From the NCBI GenBank assembly GCA_963766445.1, contig CAVXZW010000025.1, positions 1-64,000 of the forward strand: a DNA stretch of 64,000 nucleotides, given 5' to 3'. The notes under the pieces were generated by a model. That model saw only the letters and a list, made by a program, of their open reading frames with translations, had not been told where the DNA came from and made no database searches. This stretch comes from JAICYJ01 sp963766445. Lineage in GTDB: Bacteria; Actinomycetota; Thermoleophilia; Gaiellales; JAICJC01. A program made the position numbers and the translations under genes. Shown here one piece after another: positions 52,024 to 61,075 of the stretch (position 1 is the first letter of the stretch; each line of letters opens with the position of its first letter).

Positions 52024-54561
52024 TCACCCTAAAGGGGGCCCGTCGCACATCCGTCGCGCAACCTGTTCGGCGTCCACGAGCGCGCCAAAATCGGCGTAAT
52101 CGAAGATCCGGGCGGATCTGTCGGTGTTGATCGCAACCACCGTGACGCTCTCAGCCATCCCCACCAGATGCGGGATTGCGCCCGAGATGCCGAAGGCCAG
52201 GTAGACGTCCGGCGCGACCACCTGGGAGCTTGCGCCGACCAGATCCGCCCGGGTCGCACGCGCCGCCTCCACCTGCGGCCGCGACACGGCAAAGCGCCCG
52301 CCGTAGCGCTCCGCCAGCCGCCGGTACGGCTCCAGGTCATCGCCCGCACCACGCCCGGCTGCCACCACCACCTCGCCTCGCCCCCGCACCAGCTCGTCGA
52401 TCCGCGCCGCCACCTCGCCGGCCGCCCCCTCGAGCAGCTCCACCCGGCGCGGCCCTGGCTGCGCCCGCTCCGGCAGCGTCAGCGTCGGCGGCGGCCCGGC
52501 CGGTGCCGGCGGCGGATCCTGCATCGGCCGCTCCCGCAGGTAGGGCAGCGCCACATCCGGATCTGGCTGGTCGATTTCCCGCGCCATCCGGTGGCCGTCG
52601 AACACGACCTCGGCCAGGATCCGCGGTGCGACGCAGTCTCCGATCCGGTGCACCCGCGGCAGCGTGCCCTCCAGCCCGTGGTAGAGCCGGTCGCGGGAGA
52701 CCCGCTGGGTGACCAGCACCACGGCGTCGGCTGCGATCGTGAACGGCTCGCCGAACTCGTTCTCGGCGTCCACCCGCCCCGGCTGGATCCCGGCCAGCGT
52801 GGTGGCGCGGCGCATCGCCACTCCCGCCTCGTGCAGCCGGCTGCGGGTGAGCACGTCCTCCAATGTCTCGGCCGCGAACGGCGCGACGGTGTCGTAGCCG
52901 GTCACCAGCTCCACCTCGTGCCCCTCCCCGGCCAGCAGCTCGGCAAGGCCCGCCGCCGCGAAGTACCCGTCGCCGTCGTACACCACGACCCGGCGGCCCG
53001 GCGGCCGCTTGCCCTCCAGCAGCACCTGCTCCGGCGTCAGCACGTGCGGCAGCGCGTCGTCGGCGCCTGGGATCGGCTCGCGCGTGAAGCCGTTGAGTCC
53101 GTCGCCGGCCCAGCTCGAGCCGGTCGCTAGCACCACCACGTCGGCACCCCAGCCGCGGATCTCGTCTGCGTCCAGCTCGCGGCCGGTGGTCAGCTCGATC
53201 CCCGGCAGCCGCTTCAGCTGCACCGCCCGGTACCCCACCAACCGGCCCCACTCCCCCATCCCCGGCAGGCGCGTGATCCAGCCCATCGAGCCGCCCAGCA
53301 TCGCGCCCCGGTCGACCAGGTCGACCCGCGCGCCGCGCCGCGCCAGCGTGATCGCGCACTCCAGGCCGCTCGGCCCGGCCCCGACCACCAGCGCATGCAG
53401 GGGCCCAGCCAGCGGCGGCACGTGCTCCGGATGCCATCCCCGCCGGTGCTCCTCGCCGGCGGTCGGATTCTGGGTGCAGCCGATGTGGCGACGGCTGTCG
53501 GCCTTCGAGATGCAGACGTTGCAGCCGATGCACTCGCGGATCTCGTCCACCCTGCCCTGGCGGATCTTCTCCGGCAGATACGGGTCGGCGATGGACGGGC
53601 GGGCGGCGCCGATCAGATCCCAGACGCCGCTTCGGATCACGCTCGCCATCAGGTCGGGATCCGTCATCCGGGCCACGCCCACGATCGGCTTTCGCGTCGC
53701 CTCGCGCACCCGGGCGGTGCTCTCCAGCTGCCAGCCCTCGCGGTAGAACCGGGACGGCCCCGAGTCCAGCGACCACTCGCCGATCGATCCGACCGTCACG
53801 TCCCAGAGGTCGACCAGGTGGTCTGCCAGCGACACGAACTCGAGGCCCTCGTCGAGATCGACGCCCAGCGCGCCGCGGCGGTCGACCGCCACCCGGCACG
53901 CCACCGCACAGTCGTCGCCGACCTCCTCACGCACCATCTCCAGCGTTTCCAGCCAGAAGCGGGCCCGGTTCGCCAGCGATCCGCCGTAGCAGTCGGTGCG
54001 GCGGTTGTAGTGGGGCGACAGGAACTGGCCGGGCAGGTACGTGTGCGCGCCGTACACGTAGACGATGTCGAAGCCGGCGGTGCGCGAGCGCCGCGCCGCC
54101 GCCACCCAGTCGTCCTGCACGCGGCGGATGTCGCGCCTGGTCATCGCCCGCGGCACCAGCCCGACCGCGAAGTCGCCGGCGATCTGCGACGGCGCCGCCG
54201 CCGGCAGCCGCGACTCGCTGTTCTCGCCGTGCGCGCCCGTGTGCGACAGCTCGATCCCGGCCAGCGCGCCCAGCTCGTGCGCCTGCTCGGCGGTCACCGC
54301 CAGCATCCGCAGGTCGTGGTCGTCCCACATCCGCGCGGCCACGTACGGCGTCTCGTCGGACTCGGCGCTGATCGTGCAGTACTCGGTGCAGACGGCGGCC
54401 CAGCCGCCCTGCGCCTTGACCGCCCGGTGCCGGGCCTGCGACCACGGCTTCTCGACGCCGAACCCGGTGCAGTGGGGCACCTGGTAGAAGCGGTTTCGGA
54501 GCGTCTTGGGGCCGATCCGCACCGGCTCGAACAGGATCTCGTGTCGGGGATCGCAGCCCAT
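52024..54561 (-). CDS. TMADH-like flavoprotein fused to an ETF-alpha FAD domain
   Basis: 845 residues in one unbroken frame. Residues 1-690 follow trimethylamine dehydrogenase closely: NRFYQVPHC with Cys31, equal to the cysteine that binds FMN covalently; Tyr61 in TEYC; VYVYGAHTYLP; GEWSLDSGPSRFY; the 4Fe-4S motif CIGCNVC…C; and the ADP-binding half with VVGAGPSGLECA. The aromatic bowl is incomplete: the tryptophan that follows the cluster cysteines in TMADH (CISRW) is Ala here (CISKA). From about residue 695 an ETF-alpha C-terminal domain follows: VVVAAGRGAGDD, SRPQVEAARA, GASSQVVAPDVYLAFGISGA and VAINTDRSARIFDYADFG. ETF is the electron acceptor of TMADH, so donor and part of the acceptor appear joined. 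Substrate is probably a secondary or tertiary amine. Confidence 0.9.
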   Translation of the reverse strand: MGCDPRHEILFEPVRIGPKTLRNRFYQVPHCTGFGVEKPWSQARHRAVKAQGGWAAVCTEYCTISAESDETPYVAARMWDDHDLRMLAVTAEQAHELGALAGIELSHTGAHGENSESRLPAAAPSQIAGDFAVGLVPRAMTRRDIRRVQDDWVAAARRSRTAGFDIVYVYGAHTYLPGQFLSPHYNRRTDCYGGSLANRARFWLETLEMVREEVGDDCAVACRVAVDRRGALGVDLDEGLEFVSLADHLVDLWDVTVGSIGEWSLDSGPSRFYREGWQLESTARVREATRKPIVGVARMTDPDLMASVIRSGVWDLIGAARPSIADPYLPEKIRQGRVDEIRECIGCNVCISKADSRRHIGCTQNPTAGEEHRRGWHPEHVPPLAGPLHALVVGAGPSGLECAITLARRGARVDLVDRGAMLGGSMGWITRLPGMGEWGRLVGYRAVQLKRLPGIELTTGRELDADEIRGWGADVVVLATGSSWAGDGLNGFTREPIPGADDALPHVLTPEQVLLEGKRPPGRRVVVYDGDGYFAAAGLAELLAGEGHEVELVTGYDTVAPFAAETLEDVLTRSRLHEAGVAMRRATTLAGIQPGRVDAENEFGEPFTIAADAVVLVTQRVSRDRLYHGLEGTLPRVHRIGDCVAPRILAEVVFDGHRMAREIDQPDPDVALPYLRERPMQDPPPAPAGPPPTLTLPERAQPGPRRVELLEGAAGEVAARIDELVRGRGEVVVAAGRGAGDDLEPYRRLAERYGGRFAVSRPQVEAARATRADLVGASSQVVAPDVYLAFGISGAIPHLVGMAESVTVVAINTDRSARIFDYADFGALVDAEQVARRMCDGPPLG

Positions 54562-54607
54562 GTGAGCGAGCGATCCTAGTCGGCATGGCCGGGCTATGCT
54601 GACGGCC

Positions 54608-54928
54608 ATGCGACCTCGCATCGAGCTTCTCTGGTGGCAGGGCTGCCCGTCCACGGAGCGCACCCTGGCCGACCTGCGGGCCGCGCTGAGCGACCTCGGC
54701 CTCGACCCGGACGCGATCGAGGTGCGCGAGATGGCGACCGAGCAGCAGGCCGTGGAGGAGCGCTTCCCGGGATCGCCCACGATCCGCATCGAGGGCGTCG
54801 ACCCCTTCCCGGCCGACGACATGCACGGCCTCACCTGCCGCATCTACCGTCGCGCCGACGGCCGGCCGTCGCCCACCCCCGACCCTGCACGGCTGCGCGA
54901 GGCGCTGGCACAGGCGGTGGCCGCGTGA
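54608..54928 (+). CDS. Small thioredoxin-like protein
   Basis: 106 residues starting MRPRIELLWWQGCPSTERT, a thioredoxin-like first strand and helix with a single cysteine before proline (GCPS), and FPGSPTIRIEGVDPF as the cis-proline strand. It resembles DUF2703/MerB-adjacent thioredoxin-like proteins. The ATG at 54608 was preferred to one four codons earlier. The TGA overlaps the GTG of the next gene. It diverges from the TMADH-like fusion gene across 46 bases, so the two transcripts could share control. Confidence 0.75.
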   Translation: MRPRIELLWWQGCPSTERTLADLRAALSDLGLDPDAIEVREMATEQQAVEERFPGSPTIRIEGVDPFPADDMHGLTCRIYRRADGRPSPTPDPARLREALAQAVAA

Positions 54929-55443
54929 TCGCCACCGCTCACGACTTCGCGCTGCCCGACACCGACGGCCGCGTGCACCGGCTCTCGGAGCTGACCGCCA
55001 CCGGGCCGGTGGTGGTCGTGTTCACCTGCAACCACTGCCCCTACGCGCTGGCCTGGCACGAGCGGCTGGCCGATGTCGCGCACGACTACGGGTTCCGCGG
55101 CGTCCGCACGCTGTTCGTGAACCCCAACGACGGTGAGCGCTACCCGTCCGACTCGCTCGAAGCCATGCGGGAGCGGGTGGCCGAGGAGGGCTGGTCGGTG
55201 CCGTATCTTCACGACGAGGCGCAGGAGGTGGCACGCGCCTACGGCGCGCGCACCACACCGGACGTGTTCGTGATCGACGGCGAGATGCGCATCCGCTACC
55301 GGGGCGCGCCCGACCAGGACTACGAGGACCCGGCGGCCAATGCGCTGTGGCTGCGCGAGGCGCTCGACGACGTGCTGTCTGGCGTCGAGCTGCGACGGCC
55401 GGAGACGACGCCGGTCGGCTGCAGCATCAAGTGGAAGCCGTGA
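54925..55443 (+). CDS. AhpC/TSA-type thioredoxin-family protein
   Basis: 172 residues with a thioredoxin/peroxiredoxin fold: AHDFALPDTDGRVHRLSEL, active site FTCNHCPYALAWHERL with a CxxC pair, ARTTPDVFVIDGEMRI as cis-proline strand, and the family-specific tail TTPVGCSIKWK with a third cysteine. Probably a cytosolic peroxidase or disulfide reductase. The GTG start overlaps the stop of the preceding thioredoxin-like gene (GTGA). Its end overlaps the convergent MFS gene by 17 bases. Confidence 0.87.
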   Translation: MIATAHDFALPDTDGRVHRLSELTATGPVVVVFTCNHCPYALAWHERLADVAHDYGFRGVRTLFVNPNDGERYPSDSLEAMRERVAEEGWSVPYLHDEAQEVARAYGARTTPDVFVIDGEMRIRYRGAPDQDYEDPAANALWLREALDDVLSGVELRRPETTPVGCSIKWKP

Positions 55444-56695
55444 GCGCGGCCGGCCGCTGGTAGCGGGAAAGCGCCGGCAGCAGCAGCTGCATCAGCCCGG
55501 CGCCGGCGATGCAGATCAGCCCGCCGGACACGACCGAGAACCGCACCGACGTGAGGCTGGCCACCACGCCCGACTCGACGTCGCCCAGCCGCGGCCCGCT
55601 GGTGACCACGGCGATGTGCAGCGACGCCATCCGGCCGCGCATCTGGTCGGGGGTGACCTGCTGCATGATCGTGTTGCGGAAGACGGCGGAGATCACGTCG
55701 GCGGCGCCGGCCACGGCCAGCAGCGCCAGCGCCGCCCAAAACAGCGCACCCGGCATCAGCCCGAAGGCGGCGATCGACCCGCCCCACACGACGACCGACA
55801 CCATCACCGCGGCGCCCTGGCGGCGCACGTGCAGCACCCAGCCGCTCGAGATCGCGGCCAGCAGCGCGCCCACCGCCGGGGCCGCGTAAAGCAGGCCGAG
55901 GCCCTCCGGCCCGACGTGGAACGTGGTCGCCGCCAGGGCCGGGAACAGCGCCCGCGGCATGCCGAACACCATCGCGTTCAGGTCGACCAGGAAGGTGCCC
56001 AGCAGCGCCGGCTGGCGGCGGGCAAAGCGCAGACCGTCCATCAGCGACGACCAGCCGGGCGCGACCGTTCCGCCGGACGGCAGCAGCGTGGGCAGCCCCA
56101 GCGCCACCAGCCCGGCGATCGCGAACCCGGCCGCCGCCACGACGTAGGTGACCGTGATGCCGAACGCGGCCAGCAACACGCCGGCCACGGCCGGCCCCGC
56201 GATCTGCGAGGTCTGGTCGACGATCTGGTTGAGCGCCGCAGTGCTGGGCACGCGCGCCAGCCCCACCAGGCTCGGGATCACGGCGTTTCGCACCGGCGAC
56301 TCGACGCTCGAGGCGAAGGCCAGGAGCGCGGCCAGCAGGTACAGAACGGCCAGCGGCGTGTGGCCGGACGCGGTCAGGAAGGCCAGCAGCAGACAGCCTG
56401 CGGCCGAGGTGGACTGGCTGGCCAGCAGCAGCCGCCTGCGATCGAACGCGTCGGCGATCACCCCGGACGCGAGCGCCCCGACAAGCAGCGGCCCCAGGGC
56501 GGCCAGCCCGATCAGGCCCACCTGCAGCGACGACCCGGTCTGCCGGTAGACCTGGTAGGGCAGCGCAACGGCGGCGAACTGCGAGCCGGCCGAGGCCACC
56601 AGGTCGCCGACCCAGAGCCGGCGGTAGGCGGGGAACTCGCGCAGCGGCGAGATGTCCACCCAGAGGCGGGACAGTCGCAAACGCGGGGCGGGCAT
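55427..56695 (-). CDS. DHA3-type MFS exporter (EntS-like)
   Basis: 422-residue transporter with 12 predicted membrane helices. LREFPAYRRLWVGDLVASAGSQ at the start, SGVIADAFDRRRLLLASQ as motif A, and PDQMRGRMASLHIAV in the later cytoplasmic loop are typical of the enterobactin-exporter-like (EntS, TIGR00900) branch of the MFS. Exported compound unknown. It is separated from the TetR gene upstream by only 27 bases and reads in the same direction, so it may be in that regulator's transcript. Confidence 0.87.
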   Translation of the reverse strand: MPAPRLRLSRLWVDISPLREFPAYRRLWVGDLVASAGSQFAAVALPYQVYRQTGSSLQVGLIGLAALGPLLVGALASGVIADAFDRRRLLLASQSTSAAGCLLLAFLTASGHTPLAVLYLLAALLAFASSVESPVRNAVIPSLVGLARVPSTAALNQIVDQTSQIAGPAVAGVLLAAFGITVTYVVAAAGFAIAGLVALGLPTLLPSGGTVAPGWSSLMDGLRFARRQPALLGTFLVDLNAMVFGMPRALFPALAATTFHVGPEGLGLLYAAPAVGALLAAISSGWVLHVRRQGAAVMVSVVVWGGSIAAFGLMPGALFWAALALLAVAGAADVISAVFRNTIMQQVTPDQMRGRMASLHIAVVTSGPRLGDVESGVVASLTSVRFSVVSGGLICIAGAGLMQLLLPALSRYQRPAALTAST

Positions 56696-56722
56696 GCCCC
56701 GAGACTAGCGGGACGTGAGCGG

Positions 56723-57338
56723 CTAGCCGCCGGCGGGGTCGAGCAGCGGCCACGCCGCCGCCACCACCCGCTCGGGCCAGGCGTCGTCGAGCGTGCCGCC
56801 CGTCAGCACGCGCTGGATGCCCGCCCCGAACAGCATCGTCACGACTATCTCGACGTCGATGCCCTTGCGCACGTGGCCGGCGGCCGCGGCCGCCTCGAGC
56901 ACTGAGCGCATCCGCTCCATGCGCGGATCGACCACCGCGCGGCGGAACTCCTCCAGCATCTCCGGGTGCTTTTCCCGGTTCAGGTAGAGCGAACTGCAGA
57001 TGGCGACCCCGTCGCACTCCTGGATCCCCGTTCGGAATATCGTCATCAGCGTGACGAGGTAACGCCCGCACGTCGGCGAGCTCGCCCACGCTTGCGTCGT
57101 CCGGGTAGGCGGTCAGCGCAGCGCACACCAGCTCCGCCTTGCTGGGATAGCGCCGGTAGATGGTGGCGCGGGTGACGTCTGCCTCGGCCGCCACCGCCTC
57201 CACCGAGAGCCGGTCGTAGCCCTGCACGGGCAGCAGCCGCAGGGTGGCGGCGATGATCTCGCGGTCCGCCTCCTCGTTACGCGGCCGCCCCGGAGGGCGT
57301 CGCTGTGCGGCTGTTGTCAGATCAGACATCGCATCCAT
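56723..57338 (-). CDS. TetR-family repressor (one frameshift)
   Basis: About 204 residues after removal of an extra T near 57062. The helix-turn-helix is REIIAATLRLLPVQGYDRLS through RATIYRRYPSKAELV, and the C-terminal part (TLMTIFRTGIQECDGVAIC…) is the TetR_C_16-like ligand domain. It diverges from the DHA2 exporter gene at 57427 and also precedes the DHA3 exporter on its own strand, so it may control both. A likely operator is at 57370-57390. Confidence 0.85.
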
Positions 57339-57369
57339 CGCTCGAGGTTTGACACGGCCGGAAGGTTTT

Positions 57370-57390
57370 GATACACAACTGTACTGTATC
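57370..57390. promoter_or_regulatory. Inverted repeat between TetR and exporter genes
   Basis: GATACA-CAACTGTAC-TGTATC: two 6-bp halves nine bases apart, in the AT-richest part of the 88-base divergent gap. Likely TetR binding site controlling both directions. Confidence 0.6.
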
Positions 57391-57426
57391 CTATCCTACC
57401 ACGACAGCAAGTTTGGAGATGGTTCG

Positions 57427-58887
57427 ATGAGTCCTGACAATGATCGCAAATGGCTCGCGCTGATCCTGCTGTGCGCAGTCCAGTTTATGGTGGTGCTCGA
57501 CGTGGCCATCGTCAACGTCGCGCTTCCCACCATCAAGAACGCGCTCGACTTCTCCGACGCCAATCTGCAGTGGGTGGTCAGCGCATACACCCTGACCTTC
57601 GGCGGCTTCCTGATGCTGGGCAGCCGCATCGCCGACCTGCTCGGCAGAAAACGGCTGTTCATGGCGGGCCTGGTGCTGTTCTCGGCCGCGTCGCTGGCCT
57701 GCGGCCTGTCTCAGTCGGACACGCAGCTGATCGTCTTTCGCGCGATCCAGGGCCTGGGCGCCGCGGTGATCTCACCGGCCGCGCTGGCCGATCCTGACCA
57801 CCACCTTCGCGCGAGGGTGAGGAGCGTAACAAGGCACTCGGCATCTGGGGCGCCATCGCCGGCATCGGCGGCGCCGTAGGCGTGCTGCTGGGCGGCATCC
57901 TGACCGACCAGGTCGGCTGGGAGTGGATCTTCTTCCTGAACGTGCCGATCGGCCTGGCCGTGATCCTGGCCGGACAGCGCGTGCTCGAGGAGAGCCGCGT
58001 CGAGATGGACACCCGCAGCTTCGACGTGCTCGGTGCCATCACCGTCACCGCCGGCCTGACGCTGCTGGTGTACGGGCTGGTCGCCACCGACACCCACAGC
58101 TGGGGCTCGTCGCTGGTGCTTGGATCGATGGCCGGTGCCGCGCTGCTGCTGGGTGCCTTCGTCCTGGTGGAACGACGGGCGGCGGCTCCGCTGCTGCCGT
58201 TCTCGATCTTCCGGCTGAGGTCGCTGACGGGCGCGAACATCGTCGGCTTCATGCTGGGAGCGTCGATCTTCTCGATGTTCTTCCTGCTCTCGCTGTACAT
58301 GCAGCAGGTGCTCGGCTACTCGGCGCTCCGGGCCGGGGTCGCCTACCTGCTGGTGGCGGGCACGATCATCGTCGCGGCCGGCGTCTCGCAGGCGCTGGTC
58401 ACGAGGATCGGGGTGCGGACGGTGCTGACATCGGGCATGGTGATGCTGGCGGCCGGCCTGCTGTGGTTCTCGCAGGTCTCCGTCGACGGCTCGTACGTGG
58501 TCGAACCTGGTGCCGGGCTTTATCCTCACAGGTGTCGGCCTCGGCTTCTCGTTCGTACCGGTTCAGATCGCCTCCCTGGTGGGGGTCGGCCACGACGAGG
58601 CGGGCATCGCATCGGGCCTGATCAACACGTCGCAGCAGGTGGGCGGCGCGCTGGGCGTGGCGGTGCTCTCGACCGTCACCTTCACGCGCGTTGACAGCTA
58701 TCTGAGCGACCACGGGCACAACCCCGCGCTGTTCCCGAACGCGCTCGTGGACGGGTTCCACGTCGCATTTTTGATCGGCGCCGCGATGGCCCTGATCGGC
58801 CTGGCCGCGACGCTCCTGTTCATCCCCAAGGAGGTCGAGCTGGATCCCGCGGGGCCGGTGTCCGAGCCCGCGATCGACCTCGGTTAA
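57427..58887 (+). CDS. DHA2-family MFS exporter (three frameshifts)
   Basis: Second drug exporter of the QacA/EmrB type, about 485 residues, 14 helices. LDVAIVNVALPTIKNALDFS in helix 1, SRIADLLGRKRLF as motif A, LLGGILTDQVGWEW as motif C and SGLINTSQQVGGALGVAVLS near the end. Inserted bases near 57786, 57812 and 58506 must be removed. The ATG follows AGATGGTTCG, a modest ribosome-binding site. The divergent TetR gene and the inverted repeat between them make it the probable target. It is clearly related to, but not a recent copy of, the exporter at 13817. Confidence 0.87.
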
Positions 58888-58892
58888 CGCGG

Positions 58893-60276
58893 TCAGAGCG
58901 CGCTGTACCGCGGCCAGCCAGCCGCGGTACAGCGCGTCCGCCTGGTCGCGTGACATGCGCGGCTCGTACACCTTCCCGGCGGCGACCGCCGGGGGCCGGC
59001 CGGAGGCCAGCGCAGCGGCGCCCAGCGCCGTCATCTCCCGCTCCGCGGCCACCTCCACGGCCACGCCCAGCAGGTCGGCCTGGAACTGCATCAGCCAGCC
59101 GTTGGCGGCCGCGCCGCCGTCGGCGCGCAGCGGCGTCACCCCGTCCGGGATCGCCTCCACCACGTCCCGCACCTGGTAGGCGATCGCCTCCAGCGCCGCC
59201 CGCGCCAGGTGGGCGCGGGTGCTGCCGCGGGTGAGGCCCGTGATCAGCCCGCGCGCGTCGGCATCCCACCAGGGCGAGCCCAGCCCGGCCAGGGCGGGCA
59301 CGAAGTAGACACCGTCGTTTCCGTCCAGCGAGGCGGCCAACGCGTCGCTGTCGCCGGCGTCGGCCAGGATCCCGAGTCCGTCGCGCAGCCACTGGACGGC
59401 CGCGCCCGACGCGAACACGGAGCCCTCGAGCGCCGTCACCCCGGGCTGCGCGGCGGCCGTCCGCAGCAGGCCGTGCGGCGGCGGGTCGCGCCGCCCGCCG
59501 TCGTTCACCAGCAGGAAGCTGCCGGTGCCGTAGGTGACCTTCGCCTGCCCGGGCTCGAGGCAGGCCTGGCCGAACAGCGCCGCCTGCTGGTCGCCGGCCA
59601 CACCCATCACCGGCAGCCGCGCTCCCAGCAGCCGGGCCTCGCCGAACATGCCGCTGGACGGTCGGATCTCCGGCAGCAGGTCGGCCGGCACGCCGAACAG
59701 CTCGAGCAGGCGGTCGTCCCAGCCAAGCGTCCGCAGCGAGCAGAGCATGGTGCGCGAGGCGTTGGTGGGATCGGTGGCGTGCACCTCGCCGCCGGTCAGC
59801 TTCCAGATCAGCCAGCTGTCCACGGTGCCGAATGCCAGGCCGTCAGGCGAATCGACCGCGTGCTCGAGCAGCCAGGCGAGCTTGGTGGCCGAGAAGTAGG
59901 GGTCGGGGACGAGCCCGGTCAGCTCGCGGATCAGGTCGGCCGGCAGATCCGCGCAGGCAGCGGCCGTGCGGCGGTCCTGCCACACGATCGCGTCGGCCAC
60001 CGCACGGCCGCTCGACCGGTCCCACAGGAGCGTGGTCTCGCGCTGGTTGGTGATGCCGATCGCGCGCAGGTCGGCCGCCGAGACGCCGGCCGCCGAAAGC
60101 GCATCCGCGGCCGATTCGGTGACGCTGGCCCACAGCTGCTCGGGGTCGTGCTCGACCCAGCCGGGCCGGGGGTAGCGCTGATCGATCGGTCGTGATCCGC
60201 GGCCGAGCACGCCGCCGCCGTCATCAACGACGAGGCACGTGGTGCCGGTGGTGCCCTGGTCGATTGCGAGGATCAC
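58893..60276 (-). CDS. glpK: Glycerol kinase, C-terminus uncertain
   Basis: FGGY-family kinase that phosphorylates glycerol to glycerol-3-phosphate. About 460 residues: phosphate-binding DQGTTGTTCLVVDD at the N-terminus, NQRETTLLWDRSSG, AIVWQDRRT, WLIWKLTGG, MGVAGDQQAALFGQ and GTGSFLLVNDGG. GlpK of E. coli is about 40 residues longer. The frame stays open through the opposite strand of the MFS gene; a one-base insertion close to the end would bring a TGA at 58893-58895, which I take as the likely stop. The last coding bases lie in a perfect 16-bp hairpin. It starts 10 bases after the amidase stop. Confidence 0.85.
58899..58936. terminator. Perfect 16-bp hairpin at the MFS/glpK convergence
   Basis: CGCGCTGTACCGCGGC and GCCGCGGTACAGCGCG pair without a mismatch around a six-base loop (CAGCCA), 11 bases after the MFS stop codon. 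On the other strand it overlaps the last codons of glpK. No T-run. Best read as a bidirectional terminator. Confidence 0.75.
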
Positions 60277-60286
60277 GCCGCTCAGG

Positions 60287-61075
60287 CTACAGGCGCCGCC
60301 TCAGTTCCCGCACGTCATGCGCCTGCCAGTCGGTGTGGTCGTTGCGCCAGCCCTCGCGGTCGTGGAAGAAGGGCGAGTCGTTGGCCATCGAGTGGCCGAT
60401 GACGTTCTTCTTGGCGATGTGGAAGCGGCCCTGCAGCCAGCGCACCAGCGCCAGCACGCTCCGGATCTGGGGGCGGCGGTGCAGGATCTGCTGGTCGGCC
60501 CAGTGCGACGAGATGCCCTGCTGCTGGATCATCTCGATCCCGATCGCGTGGTCGTTGACGCCGATCGCATGCCGGCACATGATGTCGAGCGGCACCTGCT
60601 GGTAGATGGTGCCGTCCTGGTCGACCACGTAGTGCGCGCAGACGCCTGGCAGCTCGCCGCCGTTGGGCGTGTTGGAGTTGAACAGGGCGTGCACGCCGGG
60701 GTACGAACCGGGCCCGCTGTCGGTGAAGTGCAGAACGATTAGCTTCGGGTGCAGGCGGAAGCTGCGCACGCCGTAGTGGCGGTACGCGTAGCCGGCCATC
60801 TCGGCGCGTCGCGTCGCGCCGTAGCGGATCCGGTCCCGGGTGATGGCCGGCTTCGGCGCCGACGGCCTGGGTGGTGCCGGCGGCGGCGCCGTGGTGGTCG
60901 GAACCGGGTCGGTGACCGTGGTGGTGGTCGGGGGCGGCCTGGTGCCGGCGACCGACGGCGGCGGCGACGATGACGACGTCATGCCGCTTGCCCCGCCCGC
61001 GGCGGCGCAGCCGGCGACCGTCAGGATCACCGCACTGACCACGGCCGCCACACCCCAGCCGATTGCTCGAACCAT
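60287..61075 (-). CDS. Lipoprotein N-acetylmuramoyl-L-alanine amidase
   Basis: 262 residues. A lipoprotein signal with lipobox TVAGC (Cys23) is followed by a Ser/Thr/Pro-rich spacer (residues 30-75) and an Amidase_2/PGRP domain. Zinc ligands: His in LIVLHFTDSG, His in NVIGHSMAND, and the His-Thr-Asp of NDHTDWQ as the third site; GIEMIQQQG holds the catalytic-side glutamate. It would cut the muramyl-peptide bond at the outer face of the membrane. Its ATG directly follows the stop of the PAP2-UPF0104 gene, and glpK follows after 10 bases, forming a three-gene operon. Confidence 0.87.
   Translation of the reverse strand: MVRAIGWGVAAVVSAVILTVAGCAAAGGASGMTSSSSPPPSVAGTRPPPTTTTVTDPVPTTTAPPPAPPRPSAPKPAITRDRIRYGATRRAEMAGYAYRHYGVRSFRLHPKLIVLHFTDSGPGSYPGVHALFNSNTPNGGELPGVCAHYVVDQDGTIYQQVPLDIMCRHAIGVNDHAIGIEMIQQQGISSHWADQQILHRRPQIRSVLALVRWLQGRFHIAKKNVIGHSMANDSPFFHDREGWRNDHTDWQAHDVRELRRRL

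Noticed and set aside
58399..58892. Glycerol kinase C-terminal extension of about 165 residues over the MFS gene
   Set aside because: The extension is antisense to a conserved transporter and its composition is that of a shadow frame; a missed stop through a base insertion is simpler.
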